A stretch of DNA of 64,000 nt from Cryptomeria japonica. Lineage: Eukaryota; Streptophyta; Pinopsida; Cupressales; Cupressaceae. Below the pieces are notes generated by a model. The model was not told the DNA's origin. It saw nothing but the letters and a program-made list of their open reading frames with translations, and did no database searches. The stretch's first letter is position 1. Every line of letters starts with the position of its first letter. The position numbers and the translations under genes were made by a program. The stretch is taken from positions 826,240,896-826,304,895 of the forward strand of contig NC_081414.1 of assembly GCF_030272615.1 (NCBI RefSeq), given 5' to 3'. Positions 46,881 to 59,000 of the stretch are shown here, one piece after another.

Positions 46881-48677
46881 TCACATTTGTGCTTTCAACA
46901 ATTTTCTGTAATCTTTGTTAAAACATCTATAATCCTTGCTTTTAGATGAATAACCAAGAAATATTCCTTCATCACTTCTAGGATCAAATTTGCCAATATA
47001 CTCATCTCTTCTAATATAACATTTACTTCCAAATCTTCTGAAATATTTAAGAGTAGGAGTAATACCAAACCATATTTCATGAGGGGTCTTACTTGTTTCA
47101 CCTTTGATGTGAACTTTGTTGAATGTATAGATTGTTGTGCTTACTACCTCTCTCCAATATACATGTGGTAGATTTTCTTCAAATAACATACTTCTAGCTA
47201 TATCCAAGACAGTTTTGTTTTTCCTTTCTACAACTTCATTCTGTTGTGGTGTCCGAGGTGTTGATAAGTGTCTTTTGATTCTATTCGCTTCACAGAATGC
47301 ATTAAATTCCTTAGATATAAATTCACCTCCTTGATCTGATCTTAGACATTTGATTTTCTTACCGGTTTTGTTCTCTACCATTGCTTTGAATAGTTTGAAC
47401 TTCCCAAGTGCTTCTGATTTTTCTTTGAGAAAAGTAACCCAACACATTCTAGAATAGTCATCAATGATTAACATGAAATATCTATCACCTTGTAAACTTT
47501 TAGTTCTAGCTGGACCACATAAATCAGTGTGAATTAAGTCAAGAGCATTATTGGATTTTTCTGGAATACTTTTAAAAGATGCTCTAACTTGTTTTCCAAA
47601 TTGACATTCCTTACATATCGAATTGCGAGGTTTAACAATCTTAGGTAAATCTCTAACTACCTTAATAGTACTGAGTTTTACCATGCAATCAAAATTTACA
47701 TGACAGAGTCTTTTATGCCATAGCCAACTTTCATCAATATGTGTAATCAAACATGTCTTTTCACTATTATTCAAATGAAAGATGTTACCTCTAGTTTGAT
47801 TACCGGTTGTAATTTCCAAACCAGTTCTGTTCATAATTTTGCATTTATCATTCTTGAATTGTAACTGAAATCCTTTCTCAACTAATTGACTAACACTTGA
47901 AATATTATGCTTTAAACCTTCTACATAGTAAACATTGTCAGTATTATGCTTACCATCAAGAGATATAGTGACTTTTCCTTTGATCAAAAAAGCTTTATCA
48001 TCTCCAAAAATTACCAAACCTCCATTATATTCCTGAAAGTTCAAGAATTTACCTTTATCACCAGTCATATGATGTGAACATCCCGAATCAATGATCAATT
48101 CATCCTTAACTTCAACTTTATCTGCCAGGGCTTGCTCTACCAGTTGAACAGTAGGTGTGGGTTGATCGTATGTTATAGCAACAAAAACCCATCCATTGTC
48201 TGTCAGATCTTCATCAGAATCATTAGTGACTCCTTCATCAGCAAGATAACAAGATTTATCTTTATTCTTCTTAAATATGTATCTCTGATATTCAGGGTTA
48301 GGTTTGTATGTTCTTCTAGCTTCTTCTCTTAGTCTAGCATGTCTATCAGGGCATCTCGAAGCCATATGACCAATCTTATTATAGTTAAAACATTTAAAGG
48401 GAGCTTTACCTTCATACTTGCTTCCAACTTGACCTTTAGGCATTTTCCTTGCAAATAGTGCTTCAAGTTTTTCATTTTCTCTCCTGCTTTCTTCAAGTTC
48501 TCTTGCATAAAAGGATTTCCAATCAGATTTGTCAAAAGATGGTGTGAATGATGTTGATGCCTTAAAAGATAAGTCTGTCTTTATAGTAGCAACAGGACCA
48601 AATTCCTCAATTTCAAAAGCTAAATTTTTTCCAATCAATGTATCCCTAGATACTAATGTATTAGGCATTGTTCTCAA
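46881..48677 (-). CDS. Copia C2 gag C-terminus, protease and integrase (598 codons open)
   Basis: Continuous with gag upstream (same frame, separated by TAA at 48726). The order is: a zinc knuckle CFNYNKIGHMASRC in which the second Cys is Tyr; protease active site LIIDSGCSHHMTG; GAG-pre-integrase WLWHKRLCHVNFDCM; integrase core with D in HTDLCGPA, D in LRSDQGGEF and E in NEVVERKNKT (G to E just before VVER compared with the usual PQQNGVVER); and a C-terminal segment FGSKCYIRRDEYIGKFDPRS, GIFLGYSSKSKDYRCF. It then ends out of frame at 46881, short of RT. The domain order PR-IN-RT-RH is diagnostic of Ty1/copia. Confidence 0.93.
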   Translation of the reverse strand: MRTMPNTLVSRDTLIGKNLAFEIEEFGPVATIKTDLSFKASTSFTPSFDKSDWKSFYARELEESRRENEKLEALFARKMPKGQVGSKYEGKAPFKCFNYNKIGHMASRCPDRHARLREEARRTYKPNPEYQRYIFKKNKDKSCYLADEGVTNDSDEDLTDNGWVFVAITYDQPTPTVQLVEQALADKVEVKDELIIDSGCSHHMTGDKGKFLNFQEYNGGLVIFGDDKAFLIKGKVTISLDGKHNTDNVYYVEGLKHNISSVSQLVEKGFQLQFKNDKCKIMNRTGLEITTGNQTRGNIFHLNNSEKTCLITHIDESWLWHKRLCHVNFDCMVKLSTIKVVRDLPKIVKPRNSICKECQFGKQVRASFKSIPEKSNNALDLIHTDLCGPARTKSLQGDRYFMLIIDDYSRMCWVTFLKEKSEALGKFKLFKAMVENKTGKKIKCLRSDQGGEFISKEFNAFCEANRIKRHLSTPRTPQQNEVVERKNKTVLDIARSMLFEENLPHVYWREVVSTTIYTFNKVHIKGETSKTPHEIWFGITPTLKYFRRFGSKCYIRRDEYIGKFDPRSDEGIFLGYSSKSKDYRCFNKDYRKLLKAQM

Positions 48678-49133
48678 CTCATTTATAGCAGTAACTTTTA
48701 TTTTATATGCTGGTGGAAATCCTCTTTAAACTTTTGAAACAATTTCATCTTCACTTAAGGTTCCTCCACAATATTTAATACCCAAAACAATTTCATTCAC
48801 TCTTTCCATAAAAGCAGAAATCCTTTCATCTTTTTCCATTTTCAGATTTTCATACCTGGCCCGTAAGCTTTCAAGTTTTTCAGTTTTGACTATGAAATCT
48901 CTTTCATGCAATGTTTCCAAATGATCCCAAATAGCTTTAGCAGTTGATCTATTAGATAATCCCATTATTTGTTGATTTGATAATGCGCTCAAAAGTGCTT
49001 CTCTTGCCTTACAATCATTTTCTTCATCTTTAGCCAAGTTAGGTGGATTAGGTTGATTTTGAGTAGGAGCAATGTAGCCACTCTTTGTAGCATCCCAGAT
49101 GTCCTTTCCAATGCAATTCAAATGTGTCTCCAT
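48678..49133 (-). pseudogene. Copia C2 gag N-terminal part
   Basis: METHLNCIGKDIWDATKSG at 49133 opens a copia-type gag polypeptide (UBN2-like). Typical blocks are REALLSALSNQQIMGLSN, KAIWDHLETLHERD, LRARYENLKMEKDERISAFM and YCGGTLSEDEIVSKV. A TAA at 48726-48728 interrupts before RGFPPAYKIKVTAINELR, which leads in frame into the zinc knuckle and protease. Upstream lies a short leader to the PBS at 49248. Confidence 0.9.
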
Positions 49134-49247
49134 TTTGATCTTCCATATGCCATAGTTGGTTCCATCAAGTTTAGGACTATCCTTCCTAAAATAGTGAGAA
49201 GATATTGGATCTCCTCAAGCTGTTAAACTTCTACAAAAAGAGTACTA

Positions 49248-49260
49248 AGCTCTAATACCA
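49248..49260 (-). promoter_or_regulatory. Primer-binding site of copia C2
   Basis: Plus-strand AGCTCTAATACCA, the complement of TGGTATTAGAGCT. This is one base from the initiator-methionine-tRNA site TGGTATCAGAGC used by many copia elements, and lies two bases from the LTR. Confidence 0.8.
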
Positions 49261-49262
49261 AT

Positions 49263-50322
49263 TGTTAGGTCCCGGAGATAGCTGGGGGGGGGGGGAGGTG
49301 AATTGGTTGTCAGATAAATTCAAACCAAAAAAAACTTAACCAACCTTAATGCTTAAAGCTGGTAAACCAAACTTTATGCCGATAGACAGTTTATCAGTTA
49401 ATTACAGTACCGGTAAAGATTAATGCATGAAATAGAAAGACAATAACATCCATAACTCATAACACTAATATTTGGATGTGGATATCCTATAAGGGGAAAA
49501 ACCACGGTGGAAAACCTTACCCACAATCAGATGATACTACTGTAGATAGTATGTGTATTCAAATGGGGTTTGCACATGCAGAAAGGCCAAATGCCTAGAG
49601 CTCACTGCTCAAACACAAATAGGAGTCACACTAACTACAATTGGATGGTTGAATCCAATAATAATGTACTGCTCAAAATAGTAGCTTTCTATGCTAGATT
49701 TAGTACCGTCTCAGTTCTGATATGCCTTCATAAAAACCTTGCTTCACCTTAAATGATGTCTGTGTGTATAGCTTTGCTTATTCTCACATATACCTTCTTA
49801 TAATTCTTCTCCCTAATCACCTATCGATCTTACAAATAGGATCTTACATATATACCATAACCTAAGACCAATTTGAGTAGGTCATCTCTAAGAGATATTG
49901 CAATAAAAATATTTTACAAGTAAATCAATAACTGATGAAATAACTGATTTAACATGTCGGCTTAGTGCATTTATAACAACAATAAATCATTTCCAAAGCA
50001 TGACGTGCTGATCTGGAAAAGATAAGCCTATCGGTGCATAACCTGGACCTATTTGCCGGTAACAACAAATATGCAAACATGAATATACCAATGAACAAAT
50101 CTCCAAGACAAAGTGTCCAAAAAATGTCTTTGACATAACCAAGTGTTTTCCATATCATTCCAAGTGTCGATGAATAATATATCCTGCCGGTGTACTTGAT
50201 ACTGGTGACTGTGCATAAGTCACTTGCTTGCCAATGAACATTGCCAATCCTTCAAAGTGCCAGAGTTGATAAGTGTTGATAGGTGTTGACATCAATTACA
50301 AAACCATACCAAAATACCAACA
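49263..50322 (-). mobile_element. 5' LTR of copia C2
   Basis: 1060 bp, TGTTAGGTCCC...ACCAACA in plus-strand reading, intact. It includes a poly-G run at about 49285-49296, the GGGGAAAAACCACGGTGG motif near 49500, and TATA-rich text at about 49845. Confidence 0.9.
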
Positions 50323-50327
50323 TATTT

Positions 50328-53112
50328 AACTTGGCTAGTGACACACAAGCACTCAAAGCGGCGGAAACTATAGCAGAAAATCCTCCAAAAAAATCAAAAG
50401 AATGGTTTAAAGAGAAACCTTGGCTTTCAAAGCCTAAATGTGATTTTACTCTAGATGAATCATATGAATTAACTTTTAAAACTTTATTGGCACATGGCCT
50501 AATAACATTGCCAGACAATTCTAGACCATACGATCCAGAAGTTAATCCCAAATGGTGGAGAGAAAACAAATACTATGAATACCATCGAAACAAGGGTCAT
50601 ACCACAAACAACTGCATGAAGCTTAGACATGAAATTCAATATCTCATCGACATTAGAATATCATTGTTGGATATCACACAACTAATGTTGATCATAAGGA
50701 TTTTAAAGATCCCTTACCTGCTTATGAACAAGGTGATTCCTCAAAATCCAAGGGAGGTGCTAAAGTCAATTACACCTACACTAACAATGACAATGTGATC
50801 AACATGATTGAATCTTCCCAACCTGAATATTGCAATGTGATCATAATAAAAGAAATAAAATCAAGCACAAAATTCCAATGTTGTGACCCATGCTCAAAAG
50901 AAGGTTACTCTCCAAGGAGCTAGTTCCTCAACCTTTGCTCAAACAACATCAAATATACCAACTTCTTTAAATAGACAAATAGATACAATCATAGCTAAAT
51001 CTAAGCAACTGGCTTCATCATCCTCTCTTGGTTATACCATCGTCGAACAATTGAAAATAACTAATTCTCAAATCTGCATTATAGAACTACTTAAGATCTC
51101 TTCTTCTCATAGAGAGATCCTAGACAAAGCTTTGCTCATTACTAATGTCTCTAAAGATTTAGATGTAGATCGGTTTCAATCTATGGTGGGTCACCTGACT
51201 TCGCCTCATTACCTCACTTTCTCTGAAGAAGATGATAACTCACTAAATCACTCGCATAACCAGCCATTACACATCGAATCTATGATCCATAAACACCAAG
51301 TTAAACGTGTTTTGATAGATGGAGGCATTGGGTTGAATATTTGTACCTACAATCTACTTACATAGCTGGGATTTTCTGAAAATGTCATTGATCCAACAAA
51401 GAAAATAACGATCAAAGCTTATGATGAAGAAGAAAGAACCTCTAAAGGTCTCATACTCTTACCAATCAAGGTAGGACCTATGGAAAGAGATGTTATCTTT
51501 CAGGTGCTCGACCTTCCTCTTTCATACAATATCTTACTGGGTAGGCCATGGATTCATGAAATCAAAGCAGTACCATCTACATATCATCAGTGCATGAAAT
51601 TTCCTTACAATAGAGTTGAAGTCAGTATTCCTACTGATACAAGCTATACCTGTAATGCATTAGTGCAGAGTGTTGATGCTTTTGTTCCTCATAATAAAGT
51701 AGCCTCTATAGCTGAAAGTTCATAAACTTTGCTAAAGGATTTAAAGGAGAAATTGAAAATCACCAATACTAGCATGGATGGATACAAAATATAACCTATA
51801 CTCTCACTAATGTCTCTTCCTCCATCACCAAGACAGTCAGGAAAACCATCAAAGGTTATGAATCCATAAACTTCAACTCCAAATGTCATTTATGATGGTC
51901 TCTTTATATAGTCCTCTACTTCCCTTATAGATGAAATAGAAGAGGATGTTGTTCTCAAATGGCTTTTCAAAGAAGATAGTACAAACAAAGAAATATGACA
52001 TTATGAAATTTCCCCGACACAATATGGTCTAGGCTATAATATGATTCAACACATGGGATATTCAGGTACCGGTCCTCTGGGAAAGCACCAAGAAGGTATT
52101 GTTGAACCTATTCAACTACAAACTAAGTCTGCAAATGATAAAGTTGGACTTGGATACAATCCAAGAAAGTCATTAGATCAGAAACATACTTCTCACCATC
52201 AACCTAAGTGGAGGAAAAAGATACTACCTTCAACATTACAGGAAATCAACACTCAACAAACTCGGGAAGAGTATGAAAATGAACAAGAAGAATCAGCAAT
52301 TAGGAGAGAAGAAGCAGATGGTATGCAAGTCCCAATTGTATCAACAATAACACTACAAGGAGTAGAAGTCCTAGAGGATATGAGAGAAGAAGTAGAAAGA
52401 ATTAAAGAATTGTTTGCACCAATGAACATTCCAGTCGTATATACAGGTAGACAACAAGTAGATGATTTAGAAACTAACTCGAATAAGTATGAATGGTGTC
52501 TAGATCATCTCTCAAATAAACCTACTACAGAAACTCCCTGAGAATCTAGTGATATCATAGGTGAAGCACAAGAGGAAATTTTCTTAAAGTTGCAAAAGGA
52601 AATAGAGGAAATCGGACTAAAAAGACAAGAAGCCTATGAACAATAGCTGAAAGAAGGAAGAGCACAAGCAAATTCTCCCTCTAATGAGATCGAACAAATC
52701 AGATATGGAAATACAAAAGAAGAATTAGAAGCTAAAAAAGTAGGACCAGTCATTAGTCCAGAGGAAGTTGAATGGAAAAGATGACAGGGACTAACAGAAC
52801 CATCAATGTTATGTCAACAGGTATGTCAAATACAAGTGATCAATGAACGAAATCATGAAGGAACTTGCAGCATCAAAGATGTAGGTATTGATAGTATACA
52901 TACTTTTACTAAATCCCTTGAAGATGGGTTAGAAAATTCATCTTATGACTCTAATAACTTTGACAGAAGCTCTATTTATAACAACTACTTTTTGACATTA
53001 TATTATGACTACTCTGTCATGAATGTTGAGACTCTTCCTGTTGACCCTGTTACTATCACACCATGATATGTAGTCTAGTCTGATGTAGGGGATGATGCTA
53101 GGAGTAGGTTGG
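50328..53112 (+). pseudogene. Element B gag C-terminus, protease and G-patch segment
   Basis: Resumes the gag frame after C2 with LASDTQALKAAETIAENPP. A knuckle YYEYHRNKGHTTNNCMKL follows, whose first Cys is now Tyr. The protease active site LIDGGIGLNICTYN is at about 51315-51355, then a TAG at 51363 where element A has Gln, and YNILLGRPWIHEIKAVPSTY at about 51520. After several stops (51723 onward) a clear G-patch-like stretch YGLGYNMIQHMGYSGTGPLG lies at about 52023-52082, followed by GIVEPIQ. The rest is a charged linker with further stops (about 52538, 52646, 52782, 53064). The frame is interrupted at 53112 by C3 and continues at 60943. Processing protease and capsid/nucleocapsid functions are lost. 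Confidence 0.88.
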
Positions 53113-54275
53113 TGTTGGCATTTTTGTTTATTTATGTTGTGATTGTCATTGATGGACACACACTTGTATTGAGATCCCCTTTATATGTATGAGCTAGAGC
53201 TCAACCGGTATTTGTTCCAACCGGAATGTTGTATTCTAGTCTTTAGACTATTGGTGATTTTGTAGAATGTGTTTCCTGGTCTGAAGCGGCATATCGACCT
53301 CAAGTGGCTCGTAGATCTCAAGCGGTTCAAGGGAGCAAAGCGACACAACACATTCTTACCAGTCTTCATTTTTGTCAAACCGGCAACCGGTATTTTGCAT
53401 GAACCAATAATACTTTGTGATGAGTTACCAACCGGCATTTTGTGATGAGTTACCAATCCACCGATTGTTTAATGATGCCAACACATTGATGGTGCTTTTT
53501 TGTGTCGTGTTACTGAGTATGTCTAGATTCATTGAACCTAGGAAATTGTAATGTAATCCTATTAGACCGACATAAAATCAGATTCCTTTAAAAGGACATC
53601 ATGTCTAGGGTTTTAAGTTGTTGTTGAAAGGGTTAATGTTGTGCTATGGTTTAAGGTGGATGTTGAGTTGTTGTAAGAATGATCTTATCTAAGAAGATCA
53701 AGTTGTAACTGAGAGAGAGATAGAGAAGACTGAAGTAATGCCGGAATGCATTAACTGTGGGCAATACTGGATCTAACCAAGCAGTTTGTGCTATTAGATA
53801 GATCAAACACTTGTTGATTACTCACATCTTTGACAAGTTTGTAGCCCTTAACCGAGTAGGCCTCAAAGCCTTTGTAAAATCCTCTAACAAGGTGGTTCAC
53901 TACTGTGAATCTAAAATCCTCTTACAAGGTAGTCTTTAATCAGACTTATCTCCTCACAGAGATTGAGATTCCTAACAGGATCTATTCTGGTGAAGAACAT
54001 TGTAAGACCTTAACCAATCTGGTTTCTATTCTGCAGATAGTGACTTGTGAGTTCCATCTCACCGTGGTTTTTTCCCATTTGGGTTTCCACATCAAATATC
54101 TTGTGTTATGGTTGTATTGCTTTTATGGGTGAATGCTTTGTTCGCATTTTGGTTTGCATGTGTGATAACTGGTATGTCTGTCAAACTATTTTACTGGTTT
54201 ATCTTTAGACTATTTAAGTGTTTAAGTACAGAGATTTTTGGCATACTAATTCACCCCCCCTCTTAGTATTCATCA
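53113..54275 (+). mobile_element. 5' LTR of C3
   Basis: 1163 bp, TGTTGGCATTTTTG...TATTCATCA. Several ACCGGT/AACCGG words, the CACCGTGGTTTTTTCCC motif at 54061, and a terminal CACCCCCCCTCTTAG block. By eye it differs from the 3' LTR at about 55-60 positions (about 5%). Confidence 0.95.
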
Positions 54276-54277
54276 AT

Positions 54278-54290
54278 TGGTATCAGAGCC
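54278..54290 (+). promoter_or_regulatory. Primer-binding site of C3
   Basis: TGGTATCAGAGCC, two bases after the LTR: the classic initiator-methionine-tRNA complementary site of plant copia elements. Confidence 0.93.
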
Positions 54291-54325
54291 TATCATTCTA
54301 TAAGTTTAACCACTTGGAAAGAGAT

Positions 54326-55602
54326 ATGGGGGAATACACCTTGAGGGAACTTACTCAACGGCTCACTCAGTTTGAGCAAGCCTATGATGATCTTATGGTC
54401 AAATACAAGGCATCTCAAGCAAAAATGAGAGAACATGTAGAGAAGCTGATGGAGCTATCTGAAAGTAGTTCTGAAGATGAAGCTAACATGGAAGCCATGA
54501 TTGCAGAAGTAAATAAACTAAATGATTCAAACTCCAATCTAAGAAAGGAGTTAGAAGGACTAACTATCCGATTTAGTCAAGAGCTTGAGAATTGTAGGAA
54601 AGTTGAAGATCGGATAAAGGATAGAGATCATGAGATCTCCAAGTTGAAACACAAGATTAGTGCACTGACTGCTCACCTTCATGAAAGCAGGATGGAAAAG
54701 GAAGACATGCAAGGTGAACTAAACATAGCCATCTCTGAAAATGCAAGTCTAATGGAGACAAATACTGCTATTTCCAAAGAACTCTTTGAGTCAAAGAAAT
54801 ACTTGCTAAGTTTAGCAAAAGTACTGTCAAGCTAGAGAAAAAGCTTGAGTCATCTAGACCGGAAAAGAATACCAGTGGTCTTGGTTTCTCTAGACATGAG
54901 GAAGGAGAATCCTCAGGAACAAATGCTAAAGCATCAAAGAAGCAACCGACACTCAAAGGAAAAGGTAAGCAAAGATTCAAACCTGTTTGCTTTAACTGTC
55001 TTAAAGAAGGACACATTGCCAATGCATGTAGGAGAAAAGCCTACAATAATTTTCCTTACTTTATTAACAATGTACCTAGATCCAATAAGTTCAATGGTCA
55101 TTGTTATGCATGCAGCAAGTTTGGGCATAGAGCATTTGAATGCAGGTCTATGATGGATAACACTAGAAGATATCCTCTAAGGACCCAAGGAACTGGTCCT
55201 GAACCTTTTGTGAACCGGAACCACAACTTATTTAATGTCTTCAATCATTAGTCGAGAAGCGGTGGCTATCAAGCGACAACCGGATGGAGAGAAAATTGTA
55301 TGATCTGTCATGGTCATGGTCACACTGCTGCAACATGCAGAAGGAAGAATGGAAGCATGTACAATGGACCTTGGAGAGCACCTAGATTAGTTTGCTATCA
55401 CTGCAACAAACCGGGTCACATTGCAAGATTCTGCAGAAGTAGAAAAAGTATATCTGATGATATACTGGTCACTCAGGAAGGAGAAATTGATGTTGAAATA
55501 GTTCAAACGGACATGAACAAAACCTGGAGGAAGAAACCAACAATGTTGGAAGAGGAACTAGTTTTTGCACCTAGTGTGGAAATATCAGAACCGACAAACT
55601 AA
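54326..55602 (+). pseudogene. C3 ORF1: gag-like coiled-coil protein with four CCHC zinc knuckles
   Basis: Starts MGEYTLRELTQRLTQFEQAY 36 bases after the PBS. The first 170 residues are heptad-rich (LRKELEGLTIRFSQELEN, HEISKLKHKISALTAHL), a probable coiled coil for multimerisation. A 1-nt loss near 54805 shifts the frame. The restored frame holds four knuckles: CFNCLKEGHIANAC, CYACSKFGHRAFEC, CMICHGHGHTAATC and CYHCNKPGHIARFC. A TAG after FNVFNH (about 55250) breaks it once. The ORF ends with TAA at 55600-55602, just before a purine-rich GCTTAGGGGGAGC. There is no link to a protease. Role: packaging of element RNA. Four knuckles and no UBN2-type core make it unlike C2 gag. Confidence 0.85.
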
Positions 55603-56047
55603 GCTCCAAAGAAGCTTAGGGGGAGCAAATGGTGAAATGCTTTCAAACCCCCAGTTTACACCAATAAAAGACCTTAACTGATATGCGATACCTGTCGCTT
55701 GGCAGAAGACCGGAAATGGTAAATAGGAAAATTAGGGTTTACGCCCTAATAGAGGAGCATTAATGGTGGTAGGTGAGAGACATGTATAAAAGCCTATTTC
55801 AAATCATTTCTCACTATTTGTTTTCGAGTGAAGAAAAGTTTTCAAGTGCAGAGCGAAGAAAAGGCAATTTGAGCTAAGATTTCAAGAAATTGATAAACCT
55901 TGAAAGAGATTCAAATCCAGTTTGCAAGTGGTAGTGGAGAACACAAAGCGGTGATTTGGCAACCGATGGAGAGTGGAGTGAAGCAAAATCAGGAAGCCCT
56001 AAATTTGTGTTTGAAAGGTTTTTTTCATGTTCTTGAAATACTCTACA
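55603..56047 (+). promoter_or_regulatory. Intergenic region of C3 with TATA-like box before ORF2
   Basis: After the ORF1 stop a purine tract (about 55616-55624) is followed by TATAAAAG at 55785-55792, about 255 bp before the ORF2 ATG at 56048. An A/G-rich leader (GAGTGAAGAAAAG, GCGAAGAAAAGGC) follows. This is the layout of an independent promoter and 5' UTR, suggesting ORF2 was or is expressed from its own transcript. Confidence 0.5.
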
Positions 56048-59000
56048 ATGGCTTCCGCATCTCATACTAGTTTGAGTACATCAATTGAGTCGGAAAGTTT
56101 TATTCAAAGGAAGTCCAAATATAATGCCTTATCTCAAGTACTGGCTGGAGTCATAGTTGAAGAGGGAATTTCTGATTATATTGATTGCAAAATAGAAGAC
56201 CTAGGGTCTTTAGCTATTCACACCCAGTTAGGTCTATTTTGCAGCAAGGACAAAAAGATCAAACCAGAGTTTAGTATTTTAGAGAAGAAGAAACTCCATA
56301 ATGCAGTATATTTTCTAGAAGATTTTATGGAGGATCACATTAGGATCATTTTGAGCAGAGTCCACGGTGACAAGATGTACCTGGAGAGGACACATGATAT
56401 TACACCTTAGGCAATTCATGCAGTCACCAGTTTTTGCAGCATAGGGGAAGTGCCAGCCCTAAGAATGGTAAGCAAAATGGAAATGGCCAAGCTCACTGGT
56501 TCAACAAGTGATTCATGAGGTATGACAGTTAATTCTATCAAGGATGATCTAGTGAAATATGCCTGCATGGTGATAGGCTATAGAACATTCTCAGCCAGCA
56601 GGATTAATTCTATATCTGCTACAACGGTAAATGCCGCTTATTGGATGATTAAAGAGGATGCATCTTTTGACTTATGCACCGGTATGCAAAGGCAACTCCT
56701 GTCTAATTTGAAGTCGATTAAATGGGATAATGCACTAAAATTTAAGTTTGGGCAACTATTGATAGGGGTTTTCTTCTATTTCCAAGGCTACTTTCCTGGA
56801 GTAGGAGATGTCCAGTGGTCTCCTGACCAACCGGTAACTAAGCAGATCAAGGAAAGCATACAAGCCATTGGAACTGGTTACCCTAAACAAATATTTTGAT
56901 GAGTTCAGAAGGAAGATGAGTCAAAGGGTAAGGATCTTAGGGGATATCGTTAAGAAATACAAAGATGACATCTGTTTTAGCATTCAGGTGGACAAATGCT
57001 TAATGGAGGCTATTGAGTCTAGAATGGAGGAAGTGTAGCCAATGGGCTATGAGGTTATGTATGACATGTTGGAAGGGTATGCATCAACCCTTATTGCTTC
57101 GCCTCTTGATCCAAAGGCTAAAGGACTAGAACCTACTTGGAGAGGATTGCACTGGCTGAAGAACCATCTATTAAGAAAGGAAAAGAATTGGTAGCAAAGA
57201 AAGCCAAGGTAGTGCCTATAGCATCGGCACAAGCTACCACTACAACTCCAAGAGTGACCAAGCGGTCACTTGCAAAGAAGAAACTGGAGGTAACATTGGC
57301 AAAAGTCTTTGAAAGAAAAAGGAAGACTAAGACAAATGAATCAGACTCTGAAGAAACTGAGTCTGATGAAAAGCTAAAGAAGGCAAGACAAACAAAGAAG
57401 ATAAAGAAGAATGAACCGACATCATCCACACTGGTAAATATTGGCATCTCCTCATACAAACCTTTGACACATTTTCAAAGGACAATTAAGAATATTAGGA
57501 GAAAATTGCTTCATGATTTAGTAGATTATTATGATGATTTCAGTGATGAGGAGAAGGAAGAAATATTACAGGAAATCATTATTTATTTGTGCAAGAATGA
57601 CCAGTCGCCATCAAAGATTAAATCTCAGACACCGACTTCTTTATTTAAAGCATTAGATAATAAATGGTGCATTGCCATTGAAAAAGAACAGGAGATTAGG
57701 GAGAAAGTCTTTTCACAGTACTTTCCCGATCTCTCAAATTCAGAATTGTTTGATGTGTTGGATCAAAATAAAGGTCTCTTCTTCACAAGGAGAGGAAGAC
57801 ACTGGCTGTTGGAGGGAAGAATTGATGATGTGTAGAAAGACACTCATCAGCACATGAATCATGCTATTCTAGCTCACAAAGAATGAATGGCCAACCTCCA
57901 AGCGGAAAAAGAACTGGATATTTCCAAACTGGATGAGGTTTTTGATGAGGAAGGAAACCTAGTTGAAGAACCAATCAACACTATCGATGTCAATGCCCTG
58001 GATGTAGAAGATGTCACTTAGGACATACCTTCTGAGGGAACTAAACAGGTGCAACAAGCTAAATAGGGTGGTGAGCAGGCTAAGGACACACAGGAAGCAA
58101 CTAAGGAACATGAAGAGAAGAAGAAGAGGGATGAAGATGAGAAAAAGAAGAAAGAGGAAGAGAAGAAGAAGAAGGAAGAAGAAGAAAAGAGAAAGAAGGA
58201 AGAGGAAGAGAAGAAGAAGAAGGAAGAGGAAGAACAGAAGAAGAGGGAAGAGGAAGAAAAGAGAAAGAAGGAAGAGGAAGAGAAGAAAAAGAAGGAAGAG
58301 GAAGAATAGAAGAAGAAGGAAGAGGAAGAACAGAAGAAGAAGGAAGAGGAAGCACAGAAGAAGATGGAAGAGGAAGAAAAAAAAAAGAGGGAAGAGAAAG
58401 AGAAAGAAGAGAAGGAGAGGAAAAAGAAAGAAGAAGAAGACAGAGAATAAGAACAAAAGAAAGAAGCAGAGAAAAGGAAGAAGGCAGAAGCAGATAAGGC
58501 AGCTGAAGCAATGAAGAGCACACAGATGGAGACTCCTAAAGCAACTAGGAGCCAAGCCAAACTGGCTGATATCTCGAGTCCTATTGATCTCCAGTCTACA
58601 AGTGAGTCAGAGCTTATGCAAAGCATCAAGGTTACCCAAGAGTGCCTTGAAATCATAAGAAGGAAAAAGGAGCAAGACATAATTCAGGCGGCTATAGACA
58701 CCCTTACCAGTTTAATCCCCGGTACTAATCTTCCTAACACTGAATCATCACTAGCACAACTCAAACTACTATGTACTGTAGTGGATGATAAGGTGTAGAG
58801 CTTGGAAGAATCAGCTGAGGCCAATGTCAAGAAAGAGCACCAAAAGGCTCTTAATGTTGCTCTAGTGAAAAAGATGAATGAGCTTAGGACTGAACTATTG
58901 AAAGACCAAAAGGACATAAGGAATGCCTTGGATGAGGGAAACTTTCTACTCAGCAAAATCTATCAACCTCATATGTTCTATGATGATGTGCTAGCCAAGA

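Larger units (their letters stand above)
16788..50322 (-). mobile_element. Ty1/copia retrotransposon C2, split by DNA transposon D
   Basis: Minus-strand element flanked by the 5-bp duplication TATTT (16783-16787 and 50323-50327), inserted in element B gag. 5' LTR 49263-50322 (1060 bp); PBS 49248-49260; gag, protease and integrase 49133-46881; RT and RNase H 46695-45068; polypurine tract 44683-44702; 3' LTR in two pieces, 44682-44083 and 17247-16788. The 3' LTR pieces join exactly at the site where the 5' LTR is continuous (49718-49722), which shows that 17248-44082 is a later insertion. The two LTRs differ at roughly one base in ten over the parts I compared, so this is an old insertion. Confidence 0.9.

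Noticed and set aside
57959-58680. Long minus-strand open frames of Leu/Phe/Ser-rich text
   Set aside because: They are the complement of the Glu/Lys codon repeat of C3 ORF2. Low-complexity GAA/AAG repeats leave other frames open by composition alone.
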